A stretch of DNA of 64,000 nucleotides from Linanthus parryae. Taxonomy: Eukaryota > Streptophyta > Magnoliopsida > Ericales > Polemoniaceae. This document shows, piece by piece, positions 12,801 through 22,509 of this stretch. The stretch is taken from positions 15,759,922 to 15,823,921 of the forward strand of contig JALGPY010000012.1 of the NCBI GenBank assembly GCA_023055425.1, written 5' to 3'. Below the pieces are notes generated by a model that saw only the letters and a list, made by a program, of their open reading frames with translations, was not told where the DNA came from and ran no database searches. The translations under genes were made by a program, and so were the position numbers. How positions within the stretch are numbered: the first letter of the stretch is position 1; each line of letters begins with the position of its first letter.

Positions 12801-13849
12801 AGCGATGGGCAATTGAGGCACTGGATCGGAGCTTGCAAGATTTAATGGGTACTGAAATGCCATTTGGAGGGAAGATTGTTGTTTTTGGTGGAGATTTCCG
12901 TCAAGTTCTGCCAGTTGTCACTCGAGGAACAAGAGCGGAGACAGTAAATGCATGCTTAGTGAAATCATATACTTGGCCAGGGATGATAAAGCTGAAACTG
13001 TCCAAAAATATGAGGGCTCAAAATGACTCTACATTCAGTGATTTTCTTTTGAATGTAGGAAACGGGGATGAGCCAACAGTGGGTGATGATCTTATAAAAA
13101 TACCTTCAGAGATGGTAATTAAACAAGAAGATGGCGATTGTGAAGCCTCATTGATCAACACTATATTCCCATCACTCCAGGACCATGCACATGAATCTAA
13201 CTTCGTAACGGAACGAGCTATTCTTGCTACAAGAAATGAATATGTAGATATGTTGAACGAAAAGTTGATTAAATCTTTTCCCGGTATGGAGCAAAGATAT
13301 GCCAGCTTCGACAAAGCAATTGATGACACTCATAATTACTACCCCGAAGAGTTCCTGAACACTTTGTTGCCAAACGGACTTCCCCCTCAAGATTTGGTGT
13401 TGAAAGTTAATAGTCCAGTCATGTTGCTAAGGAATCTGAATCCTTCTGATGGCCTTTGTAACGGAACGAGAATGGTATGTAAAGGATTTGAGCGCAATGT
13501 CATTCACGCAGAGATAACATTAGGCCAACATGCTGGAAAACAAGTTTTGATTCCCAGGATACCTTTACAACCTGCAGAGAATGATAATTATCGTTTCAAG
13601 TTTCAGCTAACTCAGTTTCCAATTCGGTTGTGTTTCGCAATGACAATAAATAAAGCCCAAGGACAAACGATTCCCCATGTTGGAATATACCTACCTGAAC
13701 ATGTGTTCTCTCATGGACAACTTTATGTTGCGCTATCCCGGGGAACTTCTATGTCAACAACAAAAATACTCATCAAATCTGCCAAGCCAAGAGGTCAACG
13801 AAGGGCGTGCACTAAGAATATTGTCTACAAAGAAGTCCTCTGCACATAA
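6810..13849 (+). CDS. Helitron RepHel protein: HUH replication initiator plus PIF1-type helicase
   Basis: RepHel nicks and unwinds DNA for rolling-circle transposition in the nucleus. I model ten exons: 6,810-6,906, 7,095-7,247, 7,336-7,476, 7,618-7,719, 7,796-7,822, 8,027-8,230, 8,386-8,577, 8,888-9,058, 9,143-10,039 and 10,557-13,849. They give 1,758 codons without a stop, and all nine introns are GT-AG in phase 1. Residues 1-362 hold five copies of a basic RYAxLTPEQ motif. A Cys cluster (CTFC...FCC) is near 380. The HUH motif (GLPHVHMLV) is near 852, and the catalytic tyrosines lie in KYLYKYIYKGHDK near 987. The helicase has Walker A GPGGTGKT near 1,323, Walker B IWDEAPM near 1,402, FGGDFRQVLPVV, and a final ALSRGTS motif. 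The C-terminus KNIVYKEVL is usual for plant Helitrons. Exons 9 and 10 are certain. The short exons 1, 4 and 5 and the start codon are inferred from splice signals and could be wrong. Confidence 0.88.
7095..9058 (+). repeat. Array of duplicated phase-1 exons encoding a basic repeat
   Basis: Exons 2, 3, 6, 7 and 8 of RepHel each carry one copy of a motif of about 26 residues, consensus RYAALTPEQRQ followed by an amphipathic stretch and NRKRRK. Copies start near 7,125 (YYARITSDEKR), 7,366 (RYTNLTPAEKH), 8,060 (RYAAWTPEQKQ), 8,409 (RYAALTPKQRQ) and 8,932 (RYAALSAEQRQ). Each exon is a multiple of three long and flanked by phase-1 introns, the arrangement that lets exons be duplicated without breaking the frame. 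The last three copies are most alike and so probably most recent. Confidence 0.82.
10063..10352. repeat. Tandem duplication of about 147 bp inside the last RepHel intron
   Basis: GATTTCCTTTTCAGAGTTA at 10,063 and GATTTCCATTTCAGAGTTA at 10,210 begin two diverged copies, each ending CACTTAATTACTAATTTTACC (about 10,203 and 10,352). Each begins with an acceptor-like TTTTCAG or TTTCAG, so the duplication also doubles a potential 3' splice site. It lies wholly in the intron between exons 9 and 10. Confidence 0.8.
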
Positions 13850-15103
13850 AAGCCAGGTAAAAATTAAATTACTTGTACGTAATTGCTTGAATCATTCAAT
13901 GAATATTAAACCTATTAGTTTTTCTGATGCGTACTCACATCAAATCTCCATTTTCCCTTTAATTAGCAGCCAAAATTACAAGAGCTCTTCATTTTCGAGA
14001 ATGTTTATTCTTCATTGGTGTTTCTTTGAGCAGCAGATAATTTATGGTAACAACAATCTCATCTTATTTCAGACATTGCATTTAACTAATTAATACAAGA
14101 GTATAAAAAACATTTTACATGACATGCTTTTTGGTTTATGAAGGTATCTTGAAGACGGTTGTGAAATAGCTCCAAGGACGCCGACAAATTTTGAACAAAG
14201 ACTGAAATATGCCCTATGAATACTTATTAGAATGACTTTGTTATGTTTTGAGCTCATCTCTTTGATCCAAAATATTTATTTCTTTGCGTCTTTCTACTAA
14301 CTGCCTTTATCAAACTCACAAATGAGCATTGTCTATAGTTAGAGGTACATAATATGGACCAATGGTATTTAATTATAACAGTAATAGGATATCATTTGAA
14401 CTAAATGTTACAAAAAAACATATTGCAATACTACAACAGAGAACTTTCACATGGATTGTTTGTTGATGGATTTGTAGAGATCTTTGCAAATTCTGTAAAA
14501 AGTTGTTACATCAGCTATTCAATTTCTTTAGTTTGATATGTGATGCCACATTTAACTCAGAAAAGTAAGTGATTTTCTTCTTATGCAACAGAGTCTACAG
14601 GTGGTTATTGATTTGTTTCATATTTGCATTTCATTTTTCTAATATCTTGCACATAGTTCTTTTGGCAGTCATTGAATGCTCGAACAATTACATCCACGTG
14701 GACGATGCAGCTAAACCGGGTGTGAACTGGTTAGCCTCTTGCTTTGATTGTGTCTACCAGAGGATTTCGAAAAACCAAGTAACTATAGAACCCGGTACTT
14801 CTAGAAATACTGTTATCTTAGACGATGGCGAATTTGAATAGGGACCATTGACCTCAGTTTAGTCAGCATATCGATTTATTATCCAAATAATATATTCTCC
14901 TTCGACGTTACATTTCCTAAGTATTAAATGGTTAAGATGCAGAATCTAACTTACTTTTGTTTGATGGGGTTGGCTGATCTATAAATTTTTGGTACTTCAA
15001 GGCCAACCTAGGCTCTACCTTAGAATTAGCATATAACTCCCTTAGCTACCTTGAAATCATGTTATGAAATACATACTTTTAGTTTTTTGGTTATTTTTTC
15101 CTG
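13850..15103. other. Helitron spacer after RepHel, no recognised gene
   Basis: Mostly AT-rich sequence. A stretch at about 14,650-14,841 reads as a spliced-looking piece (SNNYIHVDDAAKPGVNWLAS, ending DDGEFE and a stop). I do not recognise it. It may be another captured fragment or chance. Confidence 0.35.
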
Positions 15104-15553
15104 GTTCCTGGAGCGGGAAAACTTGTAGTTAGAATCGGGTCATCAGTAGATAAAAAGTTGGAAGTCCATCAGAGATTTCTGAAGATTTTTCAAGTAGAGA
15201 ACTATCGAACAGAATATCCATACAAGCCTAAGGTAAATTTCTTTAGACATAGCGTTTTCGTTCATTTAAGTGCTGTAGAAGTTTATGAAGCGTGTATTCC
15301 ATTTCTATTTTTCCATTCACTAGCATGTTTATTTGAATTGTTCACATTTTCATCATAGAAATTTTAATACAAAGAGATGTTCTATTTGTCCAGGTAGTGT
15401 CATTATTTAAGAAAATCGAAGGTCTGGAAGTATGCTTCATTGGAGAGCCAAATCATCACCCCCATAGATCTATCATATTCAGATTCCATAAAGTATTTCA
15501 GGCCTGCAATAAAAGCAACTACTGGAGAACCACAACACATTTATTCACCATGA
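15104..15553 (+). pseudogene. Captured fragment of a HAC (CBP/p300-type) histone acetyltransferase
   Basis: Two pieces read as consecutive exons of the HAC acetyltransferase domain, which in the host gene acetylates histones in the nucleus. The first (15,104-15,232) includes KLVVRIGSSVDKKLEV and FLKIFQVENYRTEYPYKPK and ends at a GT donor. The second starts after an acceptor at 15,394 with VVSLFKKIEGLEVCFIG. After a frame change it continues SYSDSIKYFRPAIKATTGE and stops at 15,551-15,553. Plant HAC proteins carry closely similar text in this order (SVDKKLEVKQRFLEIF, LFQKIEGVEVC, YLDSVKYFRPE, recalled from the family). The conserved MYVQEFG segment between the two parts is lost and no downstream catalytic sequence follows. 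It is a non-functional fragment carried in the same strand as RepHel. Confidence 0.8.
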
Positions 15554-18333
15554 AATTTTGGTACGTTTTCTCATTCTTCTGAATGTATAATTTTTTTTCT
15601 TTAATTTCACTCGCAGTTACTAGGTGTACCAACTACGTGTTGATCATGTCAAAATTATTAGAAGAATTCGTAGGATTTGATTAGTATCCATACAACAAAA
15701 TCATGAACACGGTAGCAATATAGCCTAAGTTTGTAGATGGTCATATCCTCATTGAAAAAGCTGTAAATCCTCATTGTTTTAATTGGTGCGCTTCCAAGCT
15801 CTATGGCTATTAATTTTGGACCCCAAAGACTAGGTTTAAACGATGTCCTTAAATCTGCTGGTTCAACGAACAACATGCATATAATCTAGCAGTATGCATC
15901 CACATAAAAAGAAAAAATTCTGGAGAAGGAGCAAGACTATTTCTTCCTTGCATTTTCAAATTAAAGAACACGCTGGGTCTCAACACAAGAGAAAATCAAA
16001 GCAGTAAACAAATTACTTATAGACAGGTTTGGTTTTCTAATAGCTAATTCACTCAGTAAACTCGTCTTCTTTTTTTTTTGGTTCTACTACTCACAAATTT
16101 TATAAACTAATTGGGTAATGGAATATGAAAATTTCCTGGCATATCATATAGGAGTTGAAATTGCCATCAATGACAAACACATAAAACACCTACTTCTGAT
16201 GTTTATTTGAACTGTTGCTTTTGTGCCTACTGCCATAAGTTGGTAAAGTTTTAATTATTTCTTGCCCAATATTTTCTTATTCTTGCATGTGAATTTCATA
16301 GAAATGGCAAAATGAATTGATTGTCATGTTAAAATTTGAATGAAGCTGCTAATCTTAACCTTAAAATTCGACCTTTACAGCATATACGAATTTAAACTGT
16401 TAACTTTAATTTCGTGTTATAAAATGTTATCATTTTGGCATAGTATAGTATGCATTAAATCAGAATAAATTTTCGTTGTAAATGCTGTTGTTACAAAAAC
16501 AGATAATGTGTCTGATGATATCTTACTTTTTCAAATAATGTGCCTTATGAAGGCTGTTTTTCTTAGAGGAATTATGATAGCTGTTACAATGCAATCAGTA
16601 TAAATAACAAATCGGATATTACACCGATACCAAGTCAAATTCTGAAATCTGGAAGCAAATGACGGAAAGGCATATCATGGCAGCAACCAACAAAGCAACT
16701 TCTCCTCAAGATGAGATAGTATCTACATACAAGAAGGTAAGATTTCGTTACATTTGTTGTACATTTTATTCCGATACATTTATTTATTTCTGCTACACCC
16801 CGTGCACAGCGTCCAGCTTTAGTATTGATGAGAAGGGAAGTTCGCTGTCTTCTGCAACAAGTCCTACCAATCACCTACTTAAAAAACACCGTAAGTAAAT
16901 TTTAGCATAACTGATCTTTTGTGTCTAGGGTCTCTAGGCTGAATGTCAAACAAACTGCATTTTCTGAGTTATCTCCGTCCCATTATAGTATTTAGTTGAT
17001 GTGTCGAATCGATAATTTAAACAACTTTTCAAGTGCTATGTAATATTCTCCTTTTCTCATTTCCTTTTTCTGTTGTCATTAATGAAATGCAGCAGAAATA
17101 CGAATACCCAACCAAAAAAGCTAGAACTGTATGGTTTCTCCCACAAAAAGCACGATATGAGGAAAAGTAAAGTAGAAGCTCTTAAGTGCGCTGATTGTTG
17201 AGATTTTAATTATGCATCCATCACTAAGCTCTAATTTCTTCAAAAACAGTGTTGCTCGGTTAGCTCATTGAAGGTTTTGTGGAATTACATCTACAGGCCA
17301 AAAAATAAGGTTTGTTTCTTTCATTTATATATTAAGACTTATCAGATAAAATCAGACATTTTACCCCAATAATTACTACAATTTATTCCTCTGTATGTGC
17401 GCACACACACACATACACGAGTATGTATATTGGAATTTAACTTTGTTCTTTGGCTGAACCATGTAATTGTAGACGATTGCAACTGCTGGGGCATGTGATT
17501 TCAGGACATGCATCCCACCTGTTATGGAAGGAGCAGCATATGCAAAAAAAACTGGAATGCAACAAACAATCCGACCGAAGAGAAGATCAATACCGATGCA
17601 ACTTAATAAGACGTTGATCCAACCAGATGTTCAAGGATGTTATTTTGTTTCTTTTAATAAAAATGTAGTAGTGACACTATCATATGTTCTTGAATGTTTA
17701 TTTTAATTTGATGGTCTGGAAGAATGTTTCTATTGGCCAGACGCAACCATTACTAAACACCATTAGCTTACTGGATCTGTTCCAAATACACCACTCTTAG
17801 ATTATCTTATGTATCAACAATGACTATTTGTCAGATATAAATTTTGGACCTATTTGGTTTCCTTGCTTCATACTACATTTGTTACAAGATTGTATGTAGT
17901 CCAAGTTAAAACATAAAACACTGCAGGTAGTCCGAGGAAGTTTCCAGCCTCCATTATTCCCAGATTTTAGGATAAAATGTCTATTGACATAATGTTCTAC
18001 ATAGTTCAATTTGGTAGGCATCGTGTTCTACAACTATATAGATATCACTTGGAAGATACTTACATTCAGACAAACACTTGAACATATTGCCAGTTTATGT
18101 CACATGAGATATTATGGACACTGTAAAAAGCAGAAGAATACATAATAATAATTCTAGAAACCCAATTTTACTTAAAAATAATAATATTTGGCCTGTGAAA
18201 TACATGAAACAATATCTTCAAATAGCCACGTAGAAAGCATAAGATGAAGGTTGAAAATAGTTCCTCTTTTGTGGTAAGTGAAGTGTGCACAAGGAGTTGG
18301 AGAAATCGGAATAGCAATAATTAACTTTCAACG
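15554..18333. other. Helitron central spacer with unassigned exon-like pieces
   Basis: Candidate exon-like stretches lie at about 16,640-16,735 (MTERHIMAATNKATSPQDE, before GTAAG), 16,809-16,890 (SFSIDEKGSSLSSATSPTNH, before GTAAG), 17,097-17,168 (KYEYPTKKARTVWFLPQKA then a stop) and 17,472-17,640 (GACDFRTCIPPVMEGAAYAK). None matches a family I recognise and they do not form one clear frame. A short CA repeat is at 17,401-17,415. The rest is AT-rich. Confidence 0.35.
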
Positions 18334-19182
18334 GACGTTACAGTTTCCAAATAATAATTAATTTATCACATTATAGCAGGACAATTTCTTTTCAATCACA
18401 ATATATTTGAATATGTCTTGCTACTAAATTGTCTGGTAACATAAAAAATTCATAATATATCGGTCCATCTTCCAAAATACCTACCAACAAAATTTCTTTT
18501 GTTCATCATCACATGGCAATTAATTGGTAATTCAATAGCCGTCAATTAAATGCCAGTAAAGAATTCAAACGTTATTAACAATAATTTTTTATTCCCAACG
18601 TTAGATACATATTATTACAATACGTTCTAATTATGTCTCCACCGGCCTTTAGAATGTGAATATACATCATAAAACAATCATTATAATTAAAAGGCGGCTA
18701 TTCATTAAAAATAAATACTAGAGGGGTTACGACAAATTAAAATTGACAATAAACACCTCTTATTGACGAATCATCAAGGATAACAGACGTTACAGTTTCC
18801 AAATAATAATTAATTTATCACATTATAGCAGGACAATTTCTTTTCATTCACAATATATTTGAATATGTCTTGCTACTAAATTGCCTTGTAACATAAAAAG
18901 TTCATAATATATCGGTCCATCTTCCAAAATACCTAACAAAATTTCCTTTGTTCATCATCACATGGCAATTAATTGGTAATTCAATAGCCGTCAATTTAAT
19001 GCCAGTAAACAATTCAAAAGTTATTAACAATAATGTTTTTTTCCCAACGTTGGATAATGTGAAAAGACATCATAAAACAATCATTTTAATTAGTAGGCGG
19101 CTATTCATTAAAAATAAATACTAGGGAGGTTACTACAAATTAAAATTGACAATAAACACCTCTCATTGACGAATCATCAAGG
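18334..19182. repeat. Direct duplication of about 0.45 kb upstream of the RPA gene
   Basis: Copy 1 (18,334-18,780) and copy 2 (18,786-19,182) both begin GACGTTACAGTTTCC and end GACGAATCATCAAGG. The offset is 452 bases. Copy 2 is about 50 bases shorter, mainly through a gap near 19,051. The second copy ends only about 36 bases before the RPA TATA box, so the duplication doubles the upstream promoter region. Confidence 0.9.
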
Positions 19183-19217
19183 CTGCTATTTTTTCCCCTA
19201 CAATAACTATACTCTTC

Positions 19218-19224
19218 TATAAAA
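19218..19224 (+). promoter_or_regulatory. TATA box of the RPA-like gene
   Basis: TATAAAA is followed by a pyrimidine-rich, ATG-free leader (19,225-19,301), a GTAAG donor at 19,302 and an acceptor ending at 19,440. The coding start ATG follows at 19,471. This fits a plant promoter with a leader intron. Confidence 0.65.
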
Positions 19225-19470
19225 CTCACCCTCATATTTTCCCATCAACTCAAAAATCAACAGAGTGGTACTGACAGAGGTACAAGAATCAAACAAAGAA
19301 GGTAAGAATCTTCTTTTCTTCTTACACTACAATTGCTTGTTTCATCTATTTTTATTCAAATCTCAGATTGCACTATACCTTTTTCCAGTGTTTTGTAATT
19401 AACTTCAAAGTTATCGATTAATTTTAGTTTTGGATTACAGGTGCGTACTCGCAAACGTAGAACTTCAAAA

Positions 19471-21703
19471 ATGAGAACGACACAAAAGGTGAGAAAATTG
19501 GCTGCCAAGAACAAAAAAGTGTCGACCATTGAAAAGAATGACACACAAAAGGCTTATGGTACGCATATATACTACACCGCCGCACACTCTTTATATACTA
19601 CAATCACAATCACAAATACGAATATAATTTATATATATTTTTTGGCTCGAGTGCAAACTTTGTATCATAACATTGTCACATATGTGCAGCCGAAGATTAC
19701 GATGATGACACCAAAGGATTTATCCCAATAAACAACTTGCAGCCTTTTGATAAAAATTGGAGAATAAAAGTTCAGGTTGTTAGGCGTGCATCAATTCACT
19801 ACTACAACAACTCCCGGGGATCCGGAAGAGTATGGCGTCTTATTTTCATGGATGATCAGGTATGAATTCACTGTCATAGTAACATTACTTCCCATTCCAT
19901 ATCTTCTAATGTGTATATATGACCTAGCGATGTACCATTTCAAATTATAGGGAACAAAGATACAAGCAGCAGTTTTCAATTAACATATTGACGATATTGG
20001 AAACACACTTCACAAAGACAAGACGTATTTTATCTCTAATGGTAGTGTCAAAACGATTAACACCGCGTACCCTAACATCCACGACCGGATCGAACTCATA
20101 CTAACTCAAGACACAGTGGTTGAGGATGTCTCTTCTACTATCGTCGTGGACGATACCTTCTTCAAAAAATTTGTCTCGTTCGACCATATAGATGGTGGAG
20201 AAGACATTATTGGTAATACTTTACTCTATTCTTACAAATAGTCAATGAAACTACCTCTGTTAATAACACTAACATCATTTGCACGCGAATGATTTGCAAA
20301 ACACTACTGGAAGACATTATCGGCGTTGTCGTGGATGTGCAACCAACAATAACATCTGCAAATAGTCAGACAACCAACGGACGCTCCAGAAGACAAATCG
20401 TTCTTGTTGATTCCACGTAAGAATTTTGCTGCTGTAGACACAATCCCACATATCCTATTAACATTCACCCGAAAATAATTTCCAGGTTCAACTATATTCA
20501 TCTAACACTGTGGGGAGATATGGCTACTAATGAAGGGGACATATTAGAGGATGAGGAGATGGATAATCCTGTGGTAGCTGCAACAAATGTGAAAGTCTCA
20601 AAATATGCAGGTATATTGAATATTTACCAGTTCTTTCTACCATAAATAATCTAACGTCGTTTTTGGCAGATAAGTACTCACTCTCAAGCATTGCAACTAC
20701 AATTATTCAAATAAATCCGAAACTCCTACAAGCCCAAAAGTTGAAGAAATGGTATACGTAAGTATAAAAAACTACAACAAAAACCACCTCATAGTTATTC
20801 AAATTAACTATTTACTATGATATGTGTAGTAAAAATCGAGGGAACCTCAACCCTGAACAAGGAAAACTGAGCCTGAGTTTGAACGGACCAGCTCCGATGC
20901 TCAAACTAGAAGATATTTTACATGGATCCTTGGATCAATATGAGGTAAAACATATTACTAGCCCTTTTTTATGGCATGAATGAATTATATTGAACAAATT
21001 ATGTGTTCTTTTGTATTGTCTTTACTCATGTAGAATACATACTGCTCATTCGAAGCAACAATCATGCACATAGACAACATAGACCAGCCATTTTATCTGG
21101 CATGCGAGAAGTGCAGCAAAAAAGTAATTGAGGCAAAACAAGGTCAGCGATGCATAAACTGCAACAATCCCCAGCCAAAATACAAACCCAAGTAAAGTCT
21201 CCCATAAAGTTGAATAATATTATTAGAATCCAAACAACCCATGCAACTCACATAATTTTGTGTGCAGGTATTTGGTGCGCGCAACACTTGGAGATGGAGA
21301 GAATCAAATCCAGGGGACATTATTCGAAGCGGCTGAGCACATTGTTGGACTTCCAGTGACGGAAATCATAGACAAGGTCCGTACTATGTGAGAAAAGAAA
21401 TAATACTTCTATAATCCGCATTGCTTATTAAATAATTACCAATTACTAACAGTAAATTAATCATTCTTGTGGATTTAGGAAACTTATGATATCAAGGATA
21501 AAAGCATATTATCGGCAGTATGTAACAAATCGTACATTTTCCTCACAAAAGTAGCGAAGAAGAACGAAAAGCAACGCAGAGAAGGAAAGATAGTTGTAGA
21601 GCACGCGAAGATCATTGAAGACATTGACGGCCTAATAAAAGAAGGAACTTCAAGAGCCCATATGCCCCTTGCCAAAAAAATCAAAATAGAAAAGGATGAT
21701 TGA
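19471..21703 (+). pseudogene. Helitron-encoded RPA70-like single-strand DNA-binding protein (one premature stop)
   Basis: RPA-like proteins carried by plant Helitrons are thought to coat single-stranded transposition intermediates. Ten coding exons fit: 19,471-19,558, 19,690-19,859, 19,951-20,212, 20,314-20,416, 20,486-20,610, 20,670-20,757, 20,830-20,944, 21,034-21,191, 21,268-21,376 and 21,479-21,703. They total 481 codons, with all joins in phase. The first OB fold has NLQPFDKNWRIKVQVVRR. A second has LTLWGDMA and NVKVSKYAG. The C-terminal domain has a zinc ribbon (CEKCSKKV...CINC) followed by YLVRATLGDGENQIQGTLFE. The tail is lysine-rich (LAKKIKIEKDD). A TAA at 19,981-19,983 interrupts the frame after residue 96, inside the first OB fold. 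The exon 5 acceptor (20,312-20,313) is weak and inferred. A later start or read-through is possible, but as written the gene is broken. Confidence 0.85.
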
Positions 21704-22481
21704 AGTTGGACACTTTCGTTTCACATGTTTGCTTTGTTGCTTTTAGAAACTTTTGTTTGAAGGGGACTTTTCCCGGCTAAACTCTCTTTATTAGTTGCTG
21801 CTTTCTGTTCTTTGGGATAGCTTTAAAGTTTGGACCACTTTCTTTTGCTTATTTGAATAAAAGTTCTTGGATTATCATAATAATTTACAAAAACCCCTAC
21901 ACATCTTGGTTTTCTTGCATTGCTCAACCATATATTCTCTATGAAAAAGAAGATGTAACATACCATGAGATCATTTCATACGAAAGGGAAAGAATTAGAC
22001 GAATATAAATAGTAGCAAAATTTGGCAATGGCGTACAAATCAGATCTATACATGAGGAGGTTACAAAGTTATTTTTTAATGCAGGGAGGTGACAAAGTTA
22101 TTTCCATAAATGTTTACGTTGTAATTACAACAAAAATATTGTAATTCCTTTCTTATCACATGTACAACTGTCCATTTGGTTGAACTATTATTGTCATTCA
22201 TAAATTGAGCATCAATGTCGAAAACCATGAAAGTTGTTTCTTCCAAATTTCGTCGTTGCGCTTTATTTTTTAAGAAAATCCATTAGCATGTTGCCTACCT
22301 ATTAACTATCATTGTACATTTATATTCCAAATAACCCAAAATAAAATTACATTAAAAGTTACAAATACACATAATTCAATGTAATGCTATTCGTCCGCAA
22401 AAGTAATGGCAATTCACATTTGGTTAAACTATTGTTCTCATCCCTTACTTGAGCATAAACGTTCAACATCAAGTTTACCCC
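21704..22481. other. Helitron 3' non-coding region
   Basis: AT-rich trailer after the RPA stop. Two diverged related stretches at about 22,159-22,218 and 22,407-22,463 share CATTTGGTT(G/A)AACTATT and TTGAGCAT, so a former subterminal region may have been duplicated. No gene is seen. Confidence 0.5.
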
Positions 22482-22509
22482 CACGTGCAACGCACGTGTG
22501 GCCTACTAG
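22482..22509 (+). terminator. Helitron 3' terminus: hairpin plus CTAG
   Basis: The stem CACGTGC (22,482-22,488) and GCACGTG (22,492-22,498) has a three-base loop AAC. After an 11-base interval that includes the final tetranucleotide, CTAG (22,506-22,509) marks the 3' end, and host T22,510 follows. This is the standard Helitron termination signal. Confidence 0.92.

Larger units (their letters stand above)
2568..22509 (+). mobile_element. Autonomous-type Helitron, 19.9 kb, inserted in Gypsy A gag
   Basis: The element starts TCTTCTCTACTA and ends CTAG, with host A before (2,567) and host T after (22,510), the usual Helitron A|T target with no target duplication. A 7-bp hairpin (CACGTGC/GCACGTG, 22,482-22,498) lies 11 bases before the 3' end. 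It carries a RepHel gene (6,810-13,849) and an RPA-like gene (19,471-21,703), both typical of plant autonomous Helitrons. It also carries a captured histone acetyltransferase fragment, a 705-bp triplication and other spliced-looking pieces. The exact ends are confirmed because removing the interval leaves the gag frame of Gypsy A continuous. Whether it is still active is unknown; the RPA gene has a stop. Confidence 0.93.
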
